Positions 16,889 through 24,827 of a stretch of 43,916 bases of DNA are shown one piece after another. The DNA is taken from positions 1-43,916 of the forward strand of contig JAUVAY010000003.1 in the NCBI GenBank assembly GCA_030591505.1, written 5' to 3'. This DNA comes from Flavobacteriales bacterium. Its GTDB lineage: Bacteria; Bacteroidota; Bacteroidia; Flavobacteriales_D; JAHECK01. Each line of letters opens with the position of its first letter. Position 1 is the stretch's first letter. The notes below the pieces were generated by a model. That model worked only from the letters and a program-made list of their open reading frames with translations, searched no databases and was not told the origin of the DNA. Both the position numbers and the translations under genes were made by a program.

Positions 16889-17842
16889 ATGAAGAAATCT
16901 GATGATAAATCAAGAAGAAGCTTTCTTAATAATGGGCTTACCATTGGTGCATTTTCTATTATTAGCGGATCGCTGATCGCATCTAAACTTTTTGGAAATG
17001 ATGAGCCTGATGAAGAGTTAGTTGAAGTAATGACCACTGAAGGAGACATAATTAAAGTCCCTGCAAGTGAAGTGGAAGAAGTCCCAAAAAAACCTGCATA
17101 CAATGAACGTGAAGGATTTGCGAATCGCAAATTTGTAATGGTCGTTGATCTGGCAAAATGTAGAAATGCACTAAAATGCCAGGATGCGTGTAATAAACAC
17201 CATTATATAGTTGGCGATAATGCATGGTTAAAAGTTTATAAAATGCAAGAGAGCGAACAAACCGCTCCTTACTGGATGCCAATGATGTGTCAACATTGCG
17301 ACGAACCTGCTTGTGTAACGGTTTGCCCGGTAGATGCAACTTTTAAACGACGTGATGGCATCGTACTTATAGATAACGAACAATGCATCGGTTGTCGTTT
17401 CTGCATGGCAGCATGCCCCTACTCTACTCGAGTATTTAACTGGAATGATCCAGAACAAGAAACAGCACTAGCAGAAGAAGAACATCCAGCTGAACATTCC
17501 GCTGATCATTGTGGACATCCGAGTATTAAAGGAACTGTTGACAAATGTGATTTCTGTCCACATAGCATAGACAAAGGAGAACTACCTCACTGTGTTGCTG
17601 CTTGTCCGAATGATGTGTTCTTATTCGGTGATGCTTATGAAGATACTGTTACCAATGGTAGTGGTCAATCTTACCGATTAAGCGAATTGCTAGAAGAAAA
17701 AGCTGGCTATAGACTTATGGAAGGACTGGGTACAGAACCAAGTGTTTTCTACTTACCTCCTGTAGATAGATCAGACGCCTTTGAAGATGGGCTAAAAGAG
17801 TATAGAGAATTTAATTCCGTTAAAAAACCTGAAGAGCTATGA
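16889..17842 (+). CDS. Tat-exported ferredoxin subunit (PsrB/NrfC/DmsB-like), one ligand changed
   Basis: A 317-aa Fe-S electron-transfer subunit with an N-terminal twin-arginine signal (DKSRRSFLNNG) and hydrophobic segment to about residue 35. Four cluster motifs follow: CRNALKCQDAC at 91-101, CQHCDEPACVTVC at 134-146, CIGCRFCMAAC at 166-176 and CDFC...HCVAAC at 220-239. The first would be CxxCxxCxxxC but has Ala94 in place of the second Cys, so it may hold a [3Fe-4S] cluster or use another ligand. A His/Glu-rich insertion lies at 190-213. The ATG of the NrfD gene overlaps its stop by 4 bp. It should pass electrons between the NrfD-like quinol subunit and a periplasmic partner. Confidence 0.92.
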   Translation: MKKSDDKSRRSFLNNGLTIGAFSIISGSLIASKLFGNDEPDEELVEVMTTEGDIIKVPASEVEEVPKKPAYNEREGFANRKFVMVVDLAKCRNALKCQDACNKHHYIVGDNAWLKVYKMQESEQTAPYWMPMMCQHCDEPACVTVCPVDATFKRRDGIVLIDNEQCIGCRFCMAACPYSTRVFNWNDPEQETALAEEEHPAEHSADHCGHPSIKGTVDKCDFCPHSIDKGELPHCVAACPNDVFLFGDAYEDTVTNGSGQSYRLSELLEEKAGYRLMEGLGTEPSVFYLPPVDRSDAFEDGLKEYREFNSVKKPEEL

Positions 17843-19149
17843 GTAAATATGATGACTTAGTAGCAGAATTAGCGCCACGGAAATTCACGAAATTAGGCGT
17901 TAGCTGGACCATCGGTTTAGCAATTGTAACTTTAATTGGAATCGCTGCCTATATCGATCAGATAATTAAAGGACAAATAGTTACCAATATGCGTGACTAT
18001 GTATTATGGGGAGTATACATATCGAATTTTGTGTTTTTTGTTGCTATAAGTTTTGTTGGCTCCCTTACCGCCGCAGTTTTACGATTAACACATAAAACCT
18101 GGCGAACTCCATTGGTGAGAATTGCTGAAATAATTGCTTTTGCAGCCATCGTTTTAGCTGGGGTCACTATTATATTAGATATGGGTCGCCCGGATAGATT
18201 ACTTAATCTATTTATACACGCTCGTTTACAATCTCCTATTACCTGGGATGTTGTGATCATTACAACTTATATTGCAATCAGTGCGCTGATACTTTATATT
18301 CCACTATTGCCGGATCTTGCTATTCTTAAAGATAAGTTTAAAGATAACTGGACAGGGATTTGGTATAAACGACTCTCCTTAAAATGGAAGGGTAGTGTTA
18401 AGCAATGGGCTATTCAAAAAAAATCTATCAAGATAGTCGCAATACTTATTATTCCTGTTGCACTAATCCTGCAAACAGTTGATGCATGGCTATTCTCTAC
18501 CACTTTCAGAATTGGATGGGATAGCACTAATTTAGGTCCTTATTTTATCGCAGGTGCCTTTGTAGTTGGGGTTGGCGGATTGATCTCGGTTACTTATGTG
18601 CTACGTAAAGTTTACAAACTGGAAAAATACATTACAGAACTTCATTTTGATAAATTGGGTAAAATGCTCGTTTTTGCTTGCCTTGTTTACCTTTACTTTA
18701 ATATAAGTGAGTACTTATTACCCGCGTTTACAGCTCCAAAAGCAGAAGAAGCTCATTTACGTGAACTCTTCGTTGGACATTATGCACCGCTATTTTGGTT
18801 TGTGACTATTGGTGGACTAATCCTACCCATTATTCTATTGATATTCCCATGGGGTCGAAAACCAAAAGTGCTTTTCTTTATAGCTATTTTGGTTGTGATC
18901 ACATCATGGTGGAAACGCTATTTAATAGTTGTTCCTGCATTATTACACCCATTTCTACCTGTACAAGGAGTACCGGAATCTTGGCACAGCTATTTCCCGA
19001 GTATGCACGAATGGGCTATCGTAAGCGGTACGCTTGCTGCAGCTCTTCTCATAATTACGATCTTAGTAAGATACGTGCCCATCATTCCAATACATAGGAC
19101 GGCAACAGAAATGGGGATATTACCTAACGATAAAGATGAACAATCATGA
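17839..19149 (+). CDS. NrfD/PsrC family integral membrane quinol subunit
   Basis: A 436-aa membrane protein with about ten hydrophobic segments. DMGRPDRLLNLFIHARLQSPITWDV is the family hallmark (the 'lDLGrP' and 'SpltWDv' blocks near residues 113-138), and later segments (FACLVYLYFNISEYLLPAF, SWWKRYLIVVPALLHP) match the NrfD/PsrC/ActC fold that binds quinone near the periplasmic side. It overlaps the Fe-S gene by 4 bp at the start and the next gene by 4 bp at the end, so all three are co-translated. The NrfC-NrfD pair normally serves a molybdopterin enzyme or cytochrome; here only cytochromes are adjacent. Confidence 0.92.
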   Translation: MSKYDDLVAELAPRKFTKLGVSWTIGLAIVTLIGIAAYIDQIIKGQIVTNMRDYVLWGVYISNFVFFVAISFVGSLTAAVLRLTHKTWRTPLVRIAEIIAFAAIVLAGVTIILDMGRPDRLLNLFIHARLQSPITWDVVIITTYIAISALILYIPLLPDLAILKDKFKDNWTGIWYKRLSLKWKGSVKQWAIQKKSIKIVAILIIPVALILQTVDAWLFSTTFRIGWDSTNLGPYFIAGAFVVGVGGLISVTYVLRKVYKLEKYITELHFDKLGKMLVFACLVYLYFNISEYLLPAFTAPKAEEAHLRELFVGHYAPLFWFVTIGGLILPIILLIFPWGRKPKVLFFIAILVVITSWWKRYLIVVPALLHPFLPVQGVPESWHSYFPSMHEWAIVSGTLAAALLIITILVRYVPIIPIHRTATEMGILPNDKDEQS

Positions 19150-20003
19150 AAGCAAATTTAATTTCAAAATATGCATTACTGATCTTCTTAGGATCTTTCT
19201 TGATGATCATCAGTACGCAGCTTCAAGGACAAGATAAGTTCAAAGCAAAACTCTCTGTCGATTACCAAAAAACGATGGGTGAAGGTTCTGTTTTACTCAT
19301 CAAGGTTAAATACAAAGCAGAAAAAAAGTATATACCTGCAAGTTTTCTTAAGGTAAATATCTATGAGCAAATAAATGAAGATTCACTGGCTTTGATCGGA
19401 GATATTTCTACCGACCATGGAGGGAGTGCTGAATATGCTCTGCTACTAAATAGTGACTTTAGCGATTCGCTCTACACCTATCGATATATAGTAAAGATCG
19501 AAAACGATGATAAATTTAAAGACGCTAAAAAGGCTATCAAATTCATTGATGTAAACTTAGTTGCCAAAGCAATAGTAGAAGACAGTGTACATTACATTTC
19601 AGCTACTTTAACGGACGCTACCGGAACAGCAATTGAAGGTGCTAAACTGGAAGTAAAAGTGCATCGATTGTTTGCTCCACTCACTATTGGTGAATCTTCT
19701 TATAAAACAGATGATAATGGCAAAATTCTTGTACCTATTGAAAACCCATTACCGGGAGTAGATGGAATTTTAACTTTTGAAGTTATGTCTGACAGTAGAA
19801 GCTATGGAATTGCAAAAATTATTTTTGATGCCCCTATTGGAAAAGTGGTGACAGACCAATCTACTTTCGACCAACGAACAATGTGGGCTCCCCCTCGAAA
19901 TACACCTTATTTCTTATTGATATTTCCAAACCTTCTAATATTAGGTATTTGGGCAGTTATTCTACTTCTAGTAAGTAACCTTTATAAAATATATAAATCT
20001 TAA
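19146..20003 (+). CDS. Periplasmic beta-domain protein with C-terminal membrane anchor
   Basis: A 285-aa protein with a signal peptide (ALLIFLGSFLMIISTQLQGQ), two predicted beta-sandwich-like segments, and a C-terminal membrane helix (FLLIFPNLLILGIWAVILLLVSNLYKIYKS). The second segment (ISATLTDATGTAIEGAKLEVKV...TDDNGKILVPIE) looks like a carboxypeptidase-regulatory or Ig-like domain. No cysteine or heme motif. It is translationally coupled to the NrfD gene (ATGA) and precedes a cytochrome c by 10 bp, so it is probably an accessory or scaffold subunit of the membrane complex. I do not recognise a named family. Confidence 0.7.
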   Translation: MKANLISKYALLIFLGSFLMIISTQLQGQDKFKAKLSVDYQKTMGEGSVLLIKVKYKAEKKYIPASFLKVNIYEQINEDSLALIGDISTDHGGSAEYALLLNSDFSDSLYTYRYIVKIENDDKFKDAKKAIKFIDVNLVAKAIVEDSVHYISATLTDATGTAIEGAKLEVKVHRLFAPLTIGESSYKTDDNGKILVPIENPLPGVDGILTFEVMSDSRSYGIAKIIFDAPIGKVVTDQSTFDQRTMWAPPRNTPYFLLIFPNLLILGIWAVILLLVSNLYKIYKS

Positions 20004-20013
20004 ATAAACAAAC

Positions 20014-20418
20014 ATGAGAACTTTAAAAAATTTATTACTATTCACATTTATAACATTAGGGCTTTACGCCTTTAACACGGCAGTTCAGGAAGACTGGGTA
20101 GTACCTGAAAAGTATAAAGCGATGGAGAACCCTACAGATGTTGAAGATGATGAAAATATTGAAATTGGTGAAGAATTGTATATGAAACATTGTAAATCTT
20201 GCCATGGAAAAGAAGGTTTGGGTGACGGGCCAAAAGCAGAAGAGCAAACAGGTGAATTAGGTGATTTTTCATCTGAGGAGTTTCAAGCTCAATCTGATGG
20301 GGCTTTATTTTATAAAACAACTATTGGACGAGACGATATGCCAAATTATGATAAGAAGATGCCGGATGATGAAGATCGATGGTTGATCGTAAATTATATG
20401 AGAATACTAGGTGAATAA
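20014..20418 (+). CDS. Monoheme cytochrome c
   Basis: A 134-aa class I cytochrome c with an N-terminal hydrophobic export segment (LLLFTFITLGLYAF). The heme motif CKSCH is at residues 60-64, followed by GKEGLGDGP, and TTIGRDDMPNY supplies the probable axial Met109 (Met116 in KKMPD is an alternative). The end DRWLIVNYMRIL is the usual closing helix. It is the last gene of the cluster, closed by a terminator. It probably accepts electrons from the NrfCD-like complex in the periplasm. Confidence 0.92.
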   Translation: MRTLKNLLLFTFITLGLYAFNTAVQEDWVVPEKYKAMENPTDVEDDENIEIGEELYMKHCKSCHGKEGLGDGPKAEEQTGELGDFSSEEFQAQSDGALFYKTTIGRDDMPNYDKKMPDDEDRWLIVNYMRILGE

Positions 20419-20439
20419 TTAATATTAATAATTGTTTTG

Positions 20440-20472
20440 ACCGGCAGACTAATTGTTTGCCGGTTTTTTTAT
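20440..20472 (+). terminator. Terminator of the electron-transfer cluster
   Basis: ACCGGCA/TGCCGGT form a 7-bp stem around an 11-nt loop, followed directly by a run of seven T (and further T-rich sequence). It defines the 3' end of the operon at the cytochrome c gene. Confidence 0.85.
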
Positions 20473-20521
20473 TTCCTTTTTTCGTCCATATCTTACTATC
20501 TTGTCGATATAAATAAAGCTA

Positions 20522-20971
20522 ATGAATGATACGATAATAGAAATTATAAAAGGGATGCTCGCTCCAGGACTAATGATCTCAGCCTGTGGTCTTTTGTTAC
20601 TCGGCATGAACAACAAATATTCCTTGGTTGTAAACAGAATAAGAACATTAAATTACGAGTTTAGGGCATTGGATAGTGACAACCTAAGCAGAAAAGAAAG
20701 TATCCTGACGCAACTTCCGTTATTGATTCAACGGATGAAATTAATTAGAAATGCAGTTTGGCTTTATACCATCGCGATCGCACTCTATATCTTCTCTATT
20801 TTTTCTATCGGTTTCTTCTTTCTGAGTGGAAAAACCTTGACTTTATCAATACTCTCCTTTTCATTCTTCATATTGGCATTGATTGCACTTCTTTGGGGCA
20901 TTATTCATGCAGCAAAAGAGGTTAGACTAGGGTTTAATATTCTTAAAATTGAAACGAAAGACATTTTATAG
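20522..20971 (+). CDS. DUF2721 family membrane protein
   Basis: A 149-aa protein with three hydrophobic segments: MLAPGLMISACGLLLLGMNN near the N-terminus and two C-terminal helices (LYTIAIALYIFSIFSIGFFFL; LSFSFFILALIALLWGIIHA). The loop NRIRTLNYEFRAL fits the small DUF2721 family as I remember it. No catalytic motif. It is followed after 18 bp by the propeller gene and may be co-transcribed with it. Function unknown. Confidence 0.75.
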   Translation: MNDTIIEIIKGMLAPGLMISACGLLLLGMNNKYSLVVNRIRTLNYEFRALDSDNLSRKESILTQLPLLIQRMKLIRNAVWLYTIAIALYIFSIFSIGFFFLSGKTLTLSILSFSFFILALIALLWGIIHAAKEVRLGFNILKIETKDIL

Positions 20972-20989
20972 ATTCATAAAATCACTCAA

Positions 20990-22030
20990 GTGAAAAAATT
21001 TATAGCCTTTGCTGTTCTTCTCTATATAATATACTTCATTGTAAATACGCTTTATGATTCAGGCGTTTTTAAAACGATAGAAAACCATTCTCTATTTCAA
21101 AACATAAAGTCCTATGAAACTATTTATGGACCTGAAGATCTTGATATCGACCATAAGAAAAATTCTCTATTCATATCGTCAAGCGATAGAAGGAAATTGA
21201 GTTTAGGCTTGCCTGCTAATGATGGCATATATCTCTTAGATCTAACTAAAGATAGCATACCCTATAAATTAGCAACAAGCTTTTCAGAAGAATTCCATCC
21301 ACATGGTATTTCTTATTTACACCATGATGATAAGGATTACTTATTTGTGATTAATCATAATAAGCAAGGTCACTCAATTGAATTATTCCATTATATGAAC
21401 GATACTTTATTTCATATAAGAAGTTTTAAAAACGAGTTGATGATAAGTCCGAATGACCTGATCGCCACCGATATTGATAATTTTTATGTTACGATCGACC
21501 ATGGAACAAAAGAAGGTCTATGGAGGACATTAGAAGACTATTTACGCCTACCCTACTCCTATGTTTTATATTTTGATGGTAAAGAGTACTCAAAAGTATA
21601 TGAGGGCTTAAATTATGCAAATGGGGTGAACATCTCCAATGATGGAAACACGCTTTATGTCAGCGAAACAACGAGTGGAAAATTATCAGCACTAAATAGA
21701 AATAAAAATACGGGGCAACTAGAACTCCTTTTTAGCAAAGAACTAAAAACAGGTCTCGATAATATAAGTATTGATAACAATGGGGATCTTTGGATCGCCG
21801 CTCACCCTAAATTATTCGATTTTCTTGCTCATTCAAAAGACTCAACGAAGCATTCACCTTCTCAGGTTTTAAAAGTAAATGTCAGTAAAAATGATTTTAC
21901 TATAAGTGAGATCTACTTAGATAATGGAGTGAAATTTTCAGGGTCCAGTACAGGCCTTAGTGTTAATAATGAGGTGTTTATCGGTCAGGTTTATGATGAT
22001 AAAATTCTAAGAGGAAAATTACTTCCTTAA
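20990..22030 (+). CDS. Paraoxonase/SMP-30-like six-bladed beta-propeller protein
   Basis: A 346-aa protein beginning at GTG with a single N-terminal membrane helix (FIAFAVLLYIIYFIV), probably an anchor or uncleaved signal. The rest resembles paraoxonase (arylesterase) and SMP-30 propellers: GPEDLDIDHKKNSLFISSSDRR, FHPHGISYL, HSIELFHY, ISPNDLIATDIDNFYVT and YANGVNISNDGNTLYVSETT, which are the calcium-site Asn/Asp loops of PON-type enzymes. A lactonase or esterase activity is a family-based guess. It lies after the DUF2721 gene and before a monoheme lipoprotein. Confidence 0.82.
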   Translation: MKKFIAFAVLLYIIYFIVNTLYDSGVFKTIENHSLFQNIKSYETIYGPEDLDIDHKKNSLFISSSDRRKLSLGLPANDGIYLLDLTKDSIPYKLATSFSEEFHPHGISYLHHDDKDYLFVINHNKQGHSIELFHYMNDTLFHIRSFKNELMISPNDLIATDIDNFYVTIDHGTKEGLWRTLEDYLRLPYSYVLYFDGKEYSKVYEGLNYANGVNISNDGNTLYVSETTSGKLSALNRNKNTGQLELLFSKELKTGLDNISIDNNGDLWIAAHPKLFDFLAHSKDSTKHSPSQVLKVNVSKNDFTISEIYLDNGVKFSGSSTGLSVNNEVFIGQVYDDKILRGKLLP

Positions 22031-22099
22031 AGATGATAAATATTGCCTTTTTTATTAGTGACATTCTATAGTTTTAATCATGAATTATAAGAAGCATTC

Positions 22100-22597
22100 A
22101 TGAAACAGTTGAGCTTAGCGATCACTATACTATTCTTCACATCATGCTATAATAATTCGAATAGTAAGCATGAACACATAGGAGTTCCTGAAGAAAACTC
22201 AATTAATTCCCTTTTGAGTCAAGAAGCAGAAAGAGGAAAAGAATTGTACAATGTCTGCCTTAGCTGTCACAACCCAGCATTGGACACAATGGTCGCCCCC
22301 CCAATGCTGTACGTTCAACAACTGTATAAAGACTCATTTCCTAAAAAAGAGGCTTTTATTAAGAATATAGTAAGGCATATCAAATACCCCAATGAAAAAA
22401 ATGCATTAATGAGTATCGCAATAGATAAATTCGGTCTCATGCCAGCCTATCCTTTTTCTAATAAGGATCTATCAGATGTAGCAAGCTATGTGTACGAAGG
22501 GAATTTTGAAGACGGACGATTGCATAATCACGAAGAGATGCATTCAGAACATATTCATAAGAAAAAAGAGAGCCAGGCAGAGAATTTACTTGATTAA
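22100..22597 (+). CDS. Monoheme cytochrome c lipoprotein
   Basis: A 165-aa lipoprotein with short signal and lipobox FTSC (Cys16). One heme motif CLSCH is at residues 53-57, after AERGKELYNV, the standard class I cytochrome entry helix. FGLMPAYPFSNKDLSDVASYVY supplies the axial Met and the final helix. The tail is His- and Glu-rich (HNHEEMHSEHIHKKKE), suggesting metal binding or a flexible end. It is separate from the main cluster by two genes but fits the same electron-transfer theme. Confidence 0.87.
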   Translation: MKQLSLAITILFFTSCYNNSNSKHEHIGVPEENSINSLLSQEAERGKELYNVCLSCHNPALDTMVAPPMLYVQQLYKDSFPKKEAFIKNIVRHIKYPNEKNALMSIAIDKFGLMPAYPFSNKDLSDVASYVYEGNFEDGRLHNHEEMHSEHIHKKKESQAENLLD

Positions 22598-22707
22598 TCA
22601 AGCTAAAGAAGGTAAATCCTATTATTAATTACATTCAATCATGTATAAAAGTCATTTTTTGGGGCTTCTGATATAATTACTTTTATCCCGTATAAAAAAC
22701 ATATAAG

Positions 22708-22941
22708 ATGAAACAGTCAATAGAATATTTAAACAAAGCTTTAGAATACCTTGAAAAATGTGAACTCGCATCACCTTATAAAAATGTAGTTGATATCAAC
22801 AATGCTAAAATAGCTTTACAAATGGTTGAGTTGGAGCATAAGATCGAAGATGCAAAACAACTACATCACCATGAGGATGCTGATAAAATGAAGGAAGAAT
22901 TAAACATCTTATCTAAAAAGATAAATCCTTCGTTGGCTTAA
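22708..22941 (+). CDS. Small helical protein of unknown function
   Basis: A 77-aa protein, all predicted helix, with heptad-like acidic/basic pattern (SIEYLNKALEYLEKCELASPYKN, VELEHKIEDAKQLHHHEDADKMKEELNIL). No signal peptide. The start ATG is preceded by an A-rich stretch and a terminator follows 40 bp after its stop, supporting a real gene. I recognise no family. Confidence 0.65.
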   Translation: MKQSIEYLNKALEYLEKCELASPYKNVVDINNAKIALQMVELEHKIEDAKQLHHHEDADKMKEELNILSKKINPSLA

Positions 22942-22981
22942 CAAAATCATCTCTTTTAGTTAATTACCGAATTTTTATATC

Positions 22982-23019
22982 AAAAAGCTAGCTTAACATA
23001 AGTTGAGTTGGCTTTTTCT
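22982..23019 (+). terminator. Terminator after the small helical protein gene
   Basis: AAAAAGCTAGCTTAAC pairs with GTTGAGTTGGCTTTTT through 16 positions with a few G-U pairs, around an ATAA loop, ending in TTTTT. It is a typical intrinsic terminator about 40 bp after the stop. Confidence 0.8.
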
Positions 23020-23355
23020 ATTAAAAAATAGTATCACAATATAAATTGATTCACTTTTCTTCCTATTTCATCTGAAATACGCCGAAATTAGGAAACACTA
23101 AACCTAAACTCAATAATTAATCCTTCTCCTCCTGTTAACGACTTCCTTTTTAGGGTAAAAACGTGGTATATACAATGCTACTTCTTAGGTATAGCAAGCT
23201 CTCACAATGTTAGTATATAATTAATCTGCTATTTATGAAATATCAATAAAATGTTGATTTAATACCACTAATGTTTATAAAATTTAGTATCTGATATTTC
23301 TTTAACATTTTTATTGACTTAATATGTGCCTTTTGTGACACAACCATGACTTTAT
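23020..23355. other. Intergenic upstream region of the hexaheme lipoprotein gene, no gene seen
   Basis: About 335 bp of very AT-rich DNA with no convincing ORF. Short TGTGA-like half sites occur in its last part (for example TTGTGACAC near 23334), just before the complete palindrome at 23356. I see no RNA gene. Confidence 0.5.
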
Positions 23356-23371
23356 TGTGACGTATATCACA
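23356..23371. promoter_or_regulatory. Crp/Fnr-type palindromic operator TGTGACGTATATCACA
   Basis: A second perfect TGTGA-N6-TCACA palindrome; it ends 83 bp upstream of the hexaheme lipoprotein ATG. It differs from the site at 13781 at two of six spacer positions and is followed by the same TTT. The matched distance to the start codon (about 100 bp) at both genes argues for the same regulator. Confidence 0.75.
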
Positions 23372-23454
23372 TTTATCATTAACCTATATCATGATTTATT
23401 CTGTAATCCTCCTATAATTTAATAGAGAATTAAGTATTAACCAATTACAAAAAA

Positions 23455-24564
23455 ATGAAAAAAATAATAAAGCTTCTATCGGTTTTTACAATAGCAATAT
23501 TAGTAGGAACCTCTTGTGCAAAAGATGGAGTACAAGGCGACAAAGGAGAAGCTGGAGCTAATGGTCTTGATGGTTCAGATGGAACCGCAGGATGTATTCA
23601 GTGCCATACTTCTGATGAAAATATGCAAATAAAAGGGGCTCAATGGGCCTTAAGTAGTCATGTAACTGGTGGTCATATGAGTGGCTACTATGCTTCCCGT
23701 GATGGGTGTGCCGATTGTCACTCTAGTCAAGGTCATCAGGAAGTTGTAGCTACAGGCGAATGGGATAATATAGCACCTGCTAATCCATTACCAGCAAACT
23801 GTTATACTTGTCATGAAATTCATCAAACCTATACTGAGGCTGACTGGAACTTCAGAGTTAGTGACGATGGTATTCCATTTTTAGTAAATGATTATGTAAG
23901 TGATCAAAGCAATGCAAATACTTGTATTCAGTGTCACCAATCTCGAATTGCTGAACCTATATTAGATATTAATGCTACTGCAGAGGTTACAATTACAAGT
24001 AAACGATACGGACCTCACCATGGACCACAAGGTAATATGACTGCTGGTGTAGGTAATTCAGGTGCTTATGAATTAGCTGGATCAATGGCTTATAGTAATT
24101 CCATGCACGTAACAAGTACAGATGTAAACTGTGTATCATGTCACCTCGCAAGTGGAGCCGGAAGTGGTGGAAATTTTGAATTAGGTGGACACAGTAACAA
24201 TGTAAGTGTAGGTGATTGGACGGAAGGAACTAAGTCAGTTAATGTAAATGGATGTACTACTTGTCATACAGATCAAGTCAGCAATGGAGATATTACAGAC
24301 TTTGTATCTATAGCAAGAGATGCAAACCTACTGCTTATTGATGACCTGAGAACATCCCTTTATAACCTTGGCTACCTGGATGACGATGATTATGTTGCCA
24401 ATAATAATGTAACCATATCAGACGATAATCACTTGACGGTATCTCAACCCCATGCTGCTGCTATCTATAACTTTAAATTTGTAACTGAAGACCAGAGCAC
24501 ATTAATCCATAACCCTACATATGCTAAAGCATTAATTCAAAATTCAATCGAAGCTTTGCAATAG
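23455..24564 (+). CDS. Hexaheme c-type lipoprotein with collagen-like linker
   Basis: A 369-aa lipoprotein with lipobox GTSC (Cys21). Directly after it come seven Gly-X-Y triplets (residues 25-45), a collagen-like rod. Six CxxCH motifs follow: 47-51, 85-89, 116-120, 157-161, 226-230 and 267-271, with further histidines (SSHVTGGH, HHGP, SMHVTS) as candidate axial ligands. The last 90 residues have no heme and end in an ordinary helix. It resembles multiheme cytochromes of the decaheme/cytochrome c3-like type but I cannot name the family. A surface-exposed electron carrier is inferred. The gene is monocistronic, with an operator upstream and a terminator downstream. Confidence 0.88.
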   Translation: MKKIIKLLSVFTIAILVGTSCAKDGVQGDKGEAGANGLDGSDGTAGCIQCHTSDENMQIKGAQWALSSHVTGGHMSGYYASRDGCADCHSSQGHQEVVATGEWDNIAPANPLPANCYTCHEIHQTYTEADWNFRVSDDGIPFLVNDYVSDQSNANTCIQCHQSRIAEPILDINATAEVTITSKRYGPHHGPQGNMTAGVGNSGAYELAGSMAYSNSMHVTSTDVNCVSCHLASGAGSGGNFELGGHSNNVSVGDWTEGTKSVNVNGCTTCHTDQVSNGDITDFVSIARDANLLLIDDLRTSLYNLGYLDDDDYVANNNVTISDDNHLTVSQPHAAAIYNFKFVTEDQSTLIHNPTYAKALIQNSIEALQ

Positions 24565-24585
24565 CAATTTTATGATGTATGTTTT

Positions 24586-24618
24586 AAAAGCCAGCTGTAC
24601 TTTCAGTTGGCTTTTTTA
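24586..24618 (+). terminator. Terminator after the hexaheme gene
   Basis: AAAAGCCAGCTG pairs with CAGTTGGCTTTT (one G-U pair) around a TACTTT loop and runs into a T tract. It lies about 20 bp after the stop codon. Confidence 0.87.
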
Positions 24619-24658
24619 TTGATCCATTTATTAGTTTCTAATTAAATACCAAAATTTA

Positions 24659-24695
24659 ACCACAATGACGCAAAGTAAGCACGGAGTTCACAAGG
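24659..24695 (+). repeat. Copy of the AACCGC/AACCAC-type interspersed repeat
   Basis: AACCACAATGACGCAAAG followed by AAGCACGGAG and GTTCAC is a degenerate copy of the 'ACCGC..AGACGC.AAGG' family of short interspersed sequences widespread in Bacteroidota intergenic DNA. Related copies occur at 11524, 30098 and 30690 in this window. Confidence 0.5.
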
Positions 24696-24827
24696 AAAAA
24701 ACGATAAATGAATAATGACTGTTGCAATATTAAATTACAATTGCAATTCTATTATTTTCGAATCTCTGTGACCGTTTTATACACTATGCATTCATTTCTA
24801 AAGTACATCAATATTGAATTCTTCATC

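Noticed and set aside
16889-19149. Alternative complex III (Act) assignment
   Set aside because: Act needs a pentaheme ActA, a large fused ActB with a molybdopterin-like domain, and ActC/ActF; only one NrfD-type protein and a small four-cluster protein are present here.
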